A stretch of 6,842 bases of DNA from the NCBI GenBank assembly GCA_013042825.1, contig JABDPL010000256.1, positions 1 to 6,842 on the forward strand, written 5' to 3'. The DNA comes from Flavobacteriaceae bacterium (lineage in GTDB: Bacteria > Bacteroidota > Bacteroidia > Flavobacteriales > Flavobacteriaceae). The position numbers were made by a program, and so were the translations under genes. This document shows positions 1 through 5,128 of this stretch, in pieces; position 1 is the first letter of the stretch, and the number at the start of each line of letters is the position of its first letter. The notes beneath the pieces were generated by a model. That model did not search any database. It saw only the letters and a list, made by a program, of their open reading frames with translations, and was not told the origin of the DNA.

Positions 1-764
1 TCCCAACTCTGGGCGAATAATCCGGCATCGTAGTAAGGTCGTCTGTAACAACTGTCGTGGACCCGTTTTGCATAGAATGCTTTTGGCCGGCCTAGTCTAT
101 CCAATTCCGGCAAACGATTGAAGGTTACCAGGTGTACGATAACCCCAGCCATTACCTCACCGATAGGCGGACAACCCGGGACTTTTATAATTGGCTTATT
201 CTTAATGATCTTATGGATCGGTGTTGCCTCAGTGGGATTGGGTTTTGCAGCTTGCACGCATCCGTTGCACGCGCAGCTTCCCCATGCTATGATAGCTTTT
301 GCTCCCTCTGCGGCTTCTTTCAGTATATCAAGTGCTGATCGACCTGCGATGCAACAATAATTGCCATTGGCGCCCATGGGAACGGAGCCTTCTACACACA
401 AAATATACTCGCCTTTGTATTTTTCCATGGTTTCATGCTTGGCAGCTTCAGCCTGGTGGCCTGATGCCGCCATAAGAGTAAGGGTGTAATCGAGTGAAAT
501 TTTGTCTAATATGATATCAGCCACAATGGGATGATCTGAGCGAATGAAGGACTCACTGCAACAGGTGCACTCCTGGAAATGCTCCCAAATAACCGGGATC
601 CGGTGAGAGTTTTCCAGAGCTTTTGCCACCTGTGCAACCATGGAGGATTCCAACCCCAGATAGGCAGCAATAAATGCACTGAATTTCATAAAATCTCTTC
701 TGGAATAACCTTGTTTACGTATGCTTTCATAATACGTTTCTTTTGTATCAATATGAGAATTCAT
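1..764 (-). CDS. hyaA: [NiFe]-hydrogenase small subunit, O2-tolerant group 1d type (partial, C-terminus beyond window)
   Basis: This is the electron-transfer subunit of a periplasm-facing, membrane-bound H2-uptake hydrogenase. It carries the Fe-S relay from the NiFe site in the large subunit towards a quinone-linked cytochrome b. The first 254 residues are visible, starting at an ATG (762-764). A Tat signal is clear (S21-R22-R23-D24-F25-M26-K27, then a hydrophobic stretch to about 48). From recalled E. coli HyaA, the conserved residues align at a constant offset of +49 to mature numbering: Cys66, Cys68, Cys69, Cys164, Cys169 and Cys198 match Cys17, 19, 20, 115, 120 and 149 of the [4Fe-3S] proximal cluster, and Glu125 matches Glu76. 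His236 and Cys239 are the first distal-cluster ligands. The medial-cluster cysteines and C-terminal anchor lie off the left edge. Cys166 is an extra cysteine, where HyaA has Ser. The family is about 360-390 residues. The family is near certain; O2 tolerance is inferred from the cysteines. Confidence 0.96.
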   Translation of the reverse strand, partial: MNSHIDTKETYYESIRKQGYSRRDFMKFSAFIAAYLGLESSMVAQVAKALENSHRIPVIWEHFQECTCCSESFIRSDHPIVADIILDKISLDYTLTLMAASGHQAEAAKHETMEKYKGEYILCVEGSVPMGANGNYCCIAGRSALDILKEAAEGAKAIIAWGSCACNGCVQAAKPNPTEATPIHKIIKNKPIIKVPGCPPIGEVMAGVIVHLVTFNRLPELDRLGRPKAFYAKRVHDSCYRRPYYDAGLFAQSW

Positions 765-916
765 GATAATGGAATTAAAAAAAATATAGGAATGCACTCA
801 GATATCAGTGGGATAACCTTAAAGTTATACAATCATCAAAGCAAAAAAGCTGAGAATTATCATGTGCCTTGCATACTATTTTATTTACATTTAAAGTTTG
901 ATAAATCGAGATTCAA
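765..916. promoter_or_regulatory. Divergent intergenic control region between hydrogenase small subunit and hypA
   Basis: These 152 bp separate the hydrogenase structural gene (leftward) from hypA (rightward), so both promoters should lie here. On the plus strand TACATTTA (886-893) resembles the Bacteroidota -7 element TAnnTTTG, 23 nt before hypA. On the minus strand TAACTTTA (820-827) is a similar one-mismatch box facing the hydrogenase gene. No convincing -33 TTG at normal spacing was found for either. An A8 tract lies at 777-784. The minus-strand box sits inside a near-palindrome (813-828), listed separately. The assignment of promoters is inference. Confidence 0.4.
813..828. repeat. 16-bp near-palindrome, possible operator
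   Basis: ATAACCTTAAAGTTAT reads the same on both strands except for one mismatched pair (C818 against A823). It covers the -7-like box facing the hydrogenase gene, which is where a repressor or a shared activator could act on the divergent pair. An AT-rich palindrome of this size can arise by chance, and no family of regulator is recognised from the half-site ATAACCTT. Confidence 0.25.
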
Positions 917-1258
917 ATGCATGAACTTTCGATCGCTTTGGGTATTGTTAGAATTGCAGAAAACGAATTACGGAAGTCAACGGCATCTAAAATAGATGAA
1001 ATTGAGCTTGACATTGGCGAACTTTCCGGCGTTGAGTTGAATTCACTTGAATTTGTCTGGCCTTCTGCAATTGAGAATACTGTTCTTGAGCACGCCAAAA
1101 AAACGGTTAATAATATTGGTGGTAGAGCAATCTGCTTAGATTGTGGAGATCCGTTTGCGGTCAAGAATCAATTCGATAAATGTCCAAACTGCGGAAGTAT
1201 TCTAAAAGAGATCACGGGAGGAAAAGAATTAAGAGTAAAATCCTTACTGGTTTCCTAG
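917..1258 (+). CDS. hypA: Hydrogenase nickel-incorporation protein HypA
   Basis: HypA is the cytoplasmic metallochaperone that, with the GTPase HypB, delivers Ni(II) to the immature hydrogenase large subunit. The 113-residue protein has the usual full family length. It opens with the invariant MHE, whose His2 helps ligate nickel, and has the structural zinc site as two CxxC pairs (Cys73/Cys76 and Cys89/Cys92). The ATG at 917 is fixed by this N-terminus, since His2 must follow the initiator Met directly. No Shine-Dalgarno sequence is apparent, as is usual in Bacteroidota. It is transcribed away from the hydrogenase small-subunit gene. hypC follows after 112 bp rather than in a tight overlap, so it may have its own promoter. 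hypB, the usual partner, is not in this window. Identification is secure. Confidence 0.97.
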   Translation: MHELSIALGIVRIAENELRKSTASKIDEIELDIGELSGVELNSLEFVWPSAIENTVLEHAKKTVNNIGGRAICLDCGDPFAVKNQFDKCPNCGSILKEITGGKELRVKSLLVS

Positions 1259-1325
1259 ATAATCAAAATTACACAGTCGTATGCTCATTTCTTTTCTCAA
1301 GTATCGATCAACTGCCTGATTAAAC

Positions 1326-1333
1326 TATCTTTG
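1326..1333 (+). promoter_or_regulatory. Candidate -7 promoter element for hypC
   Basis: TATCTTTG fits the Bacteroidota -7 consensus TAnnTTTG exactly and lies 37 nt ahead of the hypC start codon, which would give a leader of roughly 30 nt. No clear TTG -33 element was seen about 20 bp upstream, so this rests on the -7 match and position alone. It would explain the 112-bp gap between hypA and hypC. Confidence 0.4.
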
Positions 1334-1370
1334 TGGAAGGAACACCATTTACAATTTAAAAAGTTACATC

Positions 1371-1628
1371 ATGTGCCTCTCTATTCCCGGTAAACTCATA
1401 GAAATAACCCATCGTCTGGATGACACCTTTCGTGCAGGAAAAGTTTCTTTTGACGGAGTTGTCAAAGGGGTAAACCTTTCTTTGGTGCCTGAAGCCATGG
1501 TTGGTGATTATGTGCTGGTGCATGTTGGTGTTGCAATTAGTACCGTGGATGAGGAAGAAGCCAGGAAGACATTTGAGTTGCTAAAACAACTCGGAGAATT
1601 AGACGAACTGGATTCTGAATCCCAATAA
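1371..1628 (+). CDS. hypC: Hydrogenase maturation chaperone HypC (HypC/HypG/HupF family)
   Basis: HypC is a small OB-fold chaperone. With HypD it forms the scaffold on which the Fe(CN)2CO group is built, then carries it to the hydrogenase large-subunit precursor. The 85-residue protein starts MCLSIPGK, and Cys2, exposed after removal of Met1, is the iron and HypD contact of the family. His51, in the stretch VLVHVGVAIS, falls at the same number as the conserved His51 of E. coli HypC (recalled). The C-terminal tail after about residue 58 is helical and acidic (EEEAR... DELDSESQ), as is normal. The ATG at 1371 is fixed by the obligatory Met-Cys start. It is co-directional with hypA. hypD, hypE and hypF do not follow; a receptor gene comes next after 170 bp. 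Confidence 0.97.
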   Translation: MCLSIPGKLIEITHRLDDTFRAGKVSFDGVVKGVNLSLVPEAMVGDYVLVHVGVAISTVDEEEARKTFELLKQLGELDELDSESQ

Positions 1629-1776
1629 ACTCGGACACCTCCTATTTTATTTCATTCTGAAATTTTCTATTTACAGGCAAAATTTCATCGACCGTCCCGT
1701 TTTTACCTGGCTTCATAGTGCCCGGTGGCATTCGGTTCATCCGACCGCTCAAATGGATCACAAGTGCATTTTTTAA

Positions 1777-1784
1777 TACCTTTA
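1777..1784 (+). promoter_or_regulatory. Weak -7-like box ahead of the TonB-dependent receptor gene
   Basis: TACCTTTA differs from TAnnTTTG at the last base and lies only 14 nt before the receptor ATG, so the leader would be very short. The 170 bp between hypC and this gene contain no open frame, terminator or RNA gene that can be supported. There is only a small stem (TGCC 1719-1722 with GGCA 1727-1730, loop CGGT) of unknown meaning. Confidence 0.25.
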
Positions 1785-1798
1785 AGCACAACTAAAAT

Positions 1799-3616
1799 AT
1801 GAGAAAACAACTAACTGCACTGCTTATATCGGTCATTGGCATAGGTCTAGCCTTCGCACAGGAAACAGCCACTGAAAAACTCGATTCTGTAGTGATCACT
1901 TCAAGCCGTATCGATCTTCCGTTCAAAGCGAATTCAAGAACGATACAGATCGTCTCTGAATTTGAGATCATGCAAAGTGCAACCACCAATGTGGCAGATC
2001 TGTTGCAACAGGTTGCAGGCGTTGATATCAGGCGAAGAGGATTGAATGGCAGCCAGGCCGATTTGTATATCCGTGGTGGTGGTTTTGATCAAACTCTTCT
2101 ACTGATTGACGGCATAAAGGTGGAAGATCCGCAAACCGGTCATCATACGATGAACATGGCGCTTCCTCTTGAAGTCATTGAACGCATTGAGATCATAAAA
2201 GGTCCGGCAGCGCGCATATTCGGCCAAAATGCATTCACAGGAGCCATAAATATCGTGACTAAAGATGGAACCGATCAAATCGCGACCTTAGGGATACAAG
2301 CAGGCTCATTCGGACAGAAAAGTACAACGGCAACGGCCAGTGCCAGTCTTAAGGGATCATCCCATCTGGTTCATTTTTCAAAATTCCTGTCGGATGGATA
2401 TCGCTACAATACAGACTTTGATAATCAGAATTTCTTTATCAAAAGCAGCTTCAATAAAAACCATACCCCTATCGATATGATAGGAACATTCATGGAGCGC
2501 AATTTTGGAGCAAATGGGTTTTACGCCTCTCCAGCAGCCGTTGACCAGTATGAGGAAACACAAGCCAGCCTGCTGGGCTTCTCCTCAACAGTAAAGCTGG
2601 ACCAGTGGACACTGAAACCAAGGTTGTACTGGAAAAGAAACCAGGACATGTATGTGTTTGTAAGAGAGGATCCTTCCATCTACAGAAATATGCATATTTC
2701 GAATAAAGTAGGTACTGAGATCAATGCCTCCTACAGATCGGACTGGGGAGTCACAGGATTTGGAATCGACCTTGCGCAAGTTAACCTGTCGAGTAATAAT
2801 CTTGGTGAGCGGGAACGGTTCATGACCAATGTCTTTTTTGAGCATCGGTTTGAACTCGCAGAGGAAAAAATGGATATAACTCCGGGAATTGCCGTTAATT
2901 ATTTTTCAGATTTTAAATGGCATGCCTTTCCCGGTATAGATATAGGCTATCGTATTTCAGAAGCTTTTAAGCTATACGCCAATGCCGAATTCACCTATAG
3001 AATACCCACCTATACCGATTTGTTCTACAGCGACCCCACCACTCTGGGAAATGAAGACCTCAATCCTGAAGAGGCACTATCGGAGGAGGTAGGGGTTCAA
3101 TATCGAAAAACGAATATCAGAGCGACACTGGCAATTTTCAACAGGGATTCAAACAACATCATCGACTATGTAAAGGCCAATGAAGAGGATCTCTGGCAAG
3201 CAACCAATATCAGGGATCTCAACACAAAAGGATTGGAGGCTCATGTGAACCTGACATTTCCTTTTGCGCACATTGATCAGAACTTCGATCTGGGCTACAC
3301 TTACCTGGATGAAAGCATAGATGATCTCAATCTGAATTTTTCCCGCTATTCCATCAATTCACTCAGGCATCAATTTACAGCCAGTTACCGGGTAGAATGG
3401 ATCAGAAAACTGGTGCAGACCGTGGTATACAGATATGCTGAACGCAGCAGTGGGGAAGCCTATAACGTGTTAGACTATATGGCTTCATACATCATAGGTA
3501 AATTCGAATTATCGGTTATTGCCAATAATATCTTCAATGCAGAATATACCGAGACAAACCTGGTTCCCATGCCTGGGGGGAATGTACTGTTCGGCTTGAA
3601 ATATAACTTCTTTTAG
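1799..3616 (+). CDS. TonB-dependent outer-membrane receptor, BtuB-sized, ligand unknown
   Basis: This is an energised outer-membrane transporter: a 22-strand beta-barrel closed by an N-terminal plug and driven by TonB-ExbBD. The 605-residue protein has a signal peptide (about 1-20, cleavage likely after AFA). It has a TonB-box-like stretch (DSVVITS, 29-35), a plug of roughly 40-155 with typical motifs (LYIRGGG, LLLIDGIKVEDP, VIERIEIIKGP, GAINIVTK), then the barrel. A typical barrel motif, RIPTYTDLFYSDP followed by LNPEEA, lies near the middle, and the chain ends in Phe-Phe, the expected outer-membrane assembly signal. It lacks the N-terminal carboxypeptidase-regulatory domain of SusC-type receptors, so glycan import is less likely. 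Its size is close to BtuB and small siderophore receptors. It contains no cysteine; His115-His116 lie in the plug. The neighbouring hyp genes make nickel or cobalamin possible, but the sequence does not decide. Confidence 0.93.
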   Translation: MRKQLTALLISVIGIGLAFAQETATEKLDSVVITSSRIDLPFKANSRTIQIVSEFEIMQSATTNVADLLQQVAGVDIRRRGLNGSQADLYIRGGGFDQTLLLIDGIKVEDPQTGHHTMNMALPLEVIERIEIIKGPAARIFGQNAFTGAINIVTKDGTDQIATLGIQAGSFGQKSTTATASASLKGSSHLVHFSKFLSDGYRYNTDFDNQNFFIKSSFNKNHTPIDMIGTFMERNFGANGFYASPAAVDQYEETQASLLGFSSTVKLDQWTLKPRLYWKRNQDMYVFVREDPSIYRNMHISNKVGTEINASYRSDWGVTGFGIDLAQVNLSSNNLGERERFMTNVFFEHRFELAEEKMDITPGIAVNYFSDFKWHAFPGIDIGYRISEAFKLYANAEFTYRIPTYTDLFYSDPTTLGNEDLNPEEALSEEVGVQYRKTNIRATLAIFNRDSNNIIDYVKANEEDLWQATNIRDLNTKGLEAHVNLTFPFAHIDQNFDLGYTYLDESIDDLNLNFSRYSINSLRHQFTASYRVEWIRKLVQTVVYRYAERSSGEAYNVLDYMASYIIGKFELSVIANNIFNAEYTETNLVPMPGGNVLFGLKYNFF

Positions 3617-3649
3617 GCCCAAATAAATCGTGATTTCATAACGTTTTCT

Positions 3650-3657
3650 TAACTTTA
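3650..3657 (+). promoter_or_regulatory. -7-like box ahead of the JmjC-family gene
   Basis: TAACTTTA, one mismatch from TAnnTTTG, lies 21 nt before the TTG start in the 62-bp gap after the receptor gene. No terminator separates the two genes, so transcription could also continue from the receptor. No -33 TTG is evident. Confidence 0.3.
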
Positions 3658-3678
3658 CCAGCTTTAAACCTAAGCGCT

Positions 3679-4551
3679 TTGAAGCTAAATCTGAAGGACA
3701 TTCCGCGGGTTGAGACCATCTCAAAGGAAGACTTTATCAGGAACCATTTCAAACCTCAAAAACCGTTGGTTATAGAGCGTCAGATAGAGGATTGGCCCGC
3801 CTATTCTAAATGGAATTTCGATTATATTAATGTTATTGCGGGCGAAAAGGAAGTACCCTTATACGACGACCGCCCGGTTGACTACAACGATGGTTTCAAT
3901 GAACCTCATGCCCGGATGAAGATGAGCGATTATATTGAGCTTCTGAGGTCTGAGCCAACCAGGTACCGCATCTTTCTATGGAATATCCTGAAAGAGATTC
4001 CTGAATTACAAAACGATTTTTTATACCCCGATTTCGGACTGCGATTGATGAAAGGACTGCCCATGTTGTTTTTCGGTGGGGAGGATTCCTATACATTCAT
4101 GCATTACGATATCGATCTGGCCAATATTTTTCATATTCATTTTGAAGGAAAGAAGCAATGCATTTTGTTTGACCAGGACCAGAATGATTATCTCTATAAG
4201 ATCCCCCATTCACTGATTACTCGGGAGGATATTGATTTTTCAAATCCCGATCTTGACAAATGGCCTGCATTAAAACAGGCAGAAGGTTGGACCTGTGAAC
4301 TGGATCATGGGCAGATTCTCTATATGCCCGAAGGCTATTGGCATTATATGCGCTACCTGACGCCCGGCTTCTCCATGAGTCTCCGCGCCCTGGCAAGAAA
4401 TCCCAAAAATTTATCGCGTGCGGTGTATAATGTCTTTATAATGCGTACCCTCGACAATACTATGCGGCGTTTTAAAGGTCAGGACTGGATCGACTGGAAG
4501 AATGAACAGGCGATTCTACGAACCCATAAAAGAACAGGGGTTAATGTATGA
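3679..4551 (+). CDS. JmjC/cupin-8 family Fe(II)- and 2-oxoglutarate-dependent oxygenase, FIH-1-like core
   Basis: This is a soluble, probably cytoplasmic non-haem iron oxygenase that would couple 2-oxoglutarate decarboxylation to hydroxylation of an unknown, possibly protein, substrate. The 290-residue protein has an N-terminal cupin-8 lead-in (about 10-60, including KPLVIERQIEDWP) and a double-stranded beta-helix core at about 125-240. The metal triad is His142-x-Asp144 and His222 (in GYWHYM). Aligned from memory with human FIH-1, Thr139 and Lys159 (in KKQCILF) match its 2-oxoglutarate ligands Thr196 and Lys214. The C-terminal 50 residues are helical and charged. The start is TTG at 3679: the frame is open back to TGA at 3631-3633 without an ATG, and the next in-frame ATG (residue 80) would remove the conserved N-terminus. 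It overlaps convergent recX by 11 bp. The fold is secure; the substrate is unknown. Confidence 0.9.
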   Translation: MKLNLKDIPRVETISKEDFIRNHFKPQKPLVIERQIEDWPAYSKWNFDYINVIAGEKEVPLYDDRPVDYNDGFNEPHARMKMSDYIELLRSEPTRYRIFLWNILKEIPELQNDFLYPDFGLRLMKGLPMLFFGGEDSYTFMHYDIDLANIFHIHFEGKKQCILFDQDQNDYLYKIPHSLITREDIDFSNPDLDKWPALKQAEGWTCELDHGQILYMPEGYWHYMRYLTPGFSMSLRALARNPKNLSRAVYNVFIMRTLDNTMRRFKGQDWIDWKNEQAILRTHKRTGVNV

Positions 4552-5014
4552 GTTCCCTGACTTTTTCATAGACCAACGGTGATTCCCATCCACGGTACAA
4601 CAGGTAATCGGCCAGTTTCTTTTTTTTTACCATTTTTTTTGAACCCTTGATGGCCTTTAGCCGTTTTTCGGCAAGTGCATTAAAAACTTCCATATATTCA
4701 CCCTCATCGATTTCCTTAATTGCATCATTTATAGTAAATTTACTCAATCCTTTTTTTTGGAGCTCGGCCCTGAGTCGGTTCCGGCCCCAATACTTGATCC
4801 TGAACTTACCCCTGACAAATGTTTTAGCGAAGCGGGATTCGTTCAAGAAATCTTCTTCAATAAGCTTTACGATGATATGGTCAATGGCCTTGGGAATCAT
4901 ATTGAGCGACTTGAGTTTGCTTATCACTTCCTGATGGCATCGCTCCTGATAGGCACAGTAGCGCTTAAGTATTTGTAGGGCTTCACTTACGGAATGTGAA
5001 TTTCTCTGGTACAT
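4541..5014 (-). CDS. recX: Regulatory protein RecX
   Basis: RecX binds RecA filaments and dampens their growth and activity in recombination and the SOS response; it acts in the cytoplasm. The 157-residue protein is made of three-helix repeats and has the family signature in the middle: EEDFLNESRFAKTFVRGKF (53-71), then the Gly-Arg-Asn and ELQKKGL stretch to about residue 90. Its first repeat, RYCAYQERCHQEV (18-30), is typical of Bacteroidota RecX. The ATG at 5012-5014 is chosen; a TTG three codons upstream (5021-5023) is the alternative but lies in a possible promoter box. The 3' end overlaps the convergent JmjC gene by 11 bp. recA is not nearby in the window. The coding strand carries three A8-A9 tracts (complements of 4620-4628, 4633-4640 and 4751-4758), two of them flanking Met129 in a lysine-rich segment. 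Confidence 0.94.
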   Translation of the reverse strand: MYQRNSHSVSEALQILKRYCAYQERCHQEVISKLKSLNMIPKAIDHIIVKLIEEDFLNESRFAKTFVRGKFRIKYWGRNRLRAELQKKGLSKFTINDAIKEIDEGEYMEVFNALAEKRLKAIKGSKKMVKKKKLADYLLYRGWESPLVYEKVRELIH

Positions 5015-5020
5015 GCCTGT

Positions 5021-5028
5021 CAAAAATA
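5021..5028 (-). promoter_or_regulatory. Candidate -7 element for recX
   Basis: On the minus strand this reads TATTTTTG, an exact fit to TAnnTTTG. It ends only 6 nt before the preferred recX ATG, so initiation here would give a nearly leaderless transcript. Either that is the case, or the true promoter lies further upstream. The AT-rich context makes a chance match plausible. Confidence 0.25.
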
Positions 5029-5047
5029 ATAATTTGTTAATAATTAC

Positions 5048-5081
5048 GCCTTTAACTGTCAGTGGGTTAAGGCATTTTTTT
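5048..5081 (+). terminator. Rho-independent terminator, plus-strand
   Basis: The 5' arm GCCTTTAAC (5048-5056) pairs with the 3' arm GTTAAGGC (5066-5073) as 8 base pairs with one bulged T, around a 9-nt loop. One base (A5074) then precedes seven T residues (5075-5081). The T tract follows the stem only on the plus strand, so it would stop rightward transcription. The nearest rightward gene is the JmjC-family oxygenase ending at 4551, beyond recX on the other strand. The alternative is a leader attenuator if a promoter for the downstream secreted protein lies before it. Confidence 0.7.
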
Positions 5082-5084
5082 GTT

Positions 5085-5092
5085 TAAGTTTG
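5085..5092 (+). promoter_or_regulatory. Candidate -7 promoter element for the secreted modular protein gene
   Basis: TAAGTTTG fits the Bacteroidota -7 consensus TAnnTTTG exactly. It begins 4 bp after the terminator T tract and lies 36 nt before the ATG at 5129, giving an expected leader of about 30 nt. The -33 region would fall within the terminator loop and stem; no TTG is seen there at normal spacing. The placement after a terminator supports an independent transcription unit. Confidence 0.45.
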
Positions 5093-5128
5093 TTGTCCTC
5101 TAAGAATAAATTAATAGTTAATCCTACT

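Noticed and set aside
118..360. Two plus-strand open frames (118-360 and 132-338)
   Set aside because: Both are antisense to the hydrogenase small-subunit gene, whose cluster-binding residues occupy this stretch.
579..995. Plus-strand open frame of 138 codons crossing the hydrogenase gene start and into hypA
   Set aside because: It runs antisense to the hydrogenase small subunit and then out of frame over hypA; the protein has no recognisable features and both overlapped genes are certain.
1719..1730. Small hairpin TGCC-CGGT-GGCA after hypC
   Set aside because: It has only a 4-bp stem and no T tract follows, so it is not a supported terminator.
1678..1776. Short frame reading NFIDRPVFTWL..., reminiscent of the N-terminus of RND efflux pumps
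   Set aside because: There is no start codon, only about 32 codons, and the resemblance is limited to a few residues and then lost. It is too little to call a pseudogene.
4647..4978. Plus-strand open frames at 4647-4934 and 4757-4978
   Set aside because: Both are antisense to recX, which has a clear family signature; their proteins show nothing recognisable.
5021..5023. TTG as the recX start (160 residues)
   Set aside because: An ATG three codons downstream is a better start, no conserved residues are lost, and the TTG falls inside a possible -7 box.
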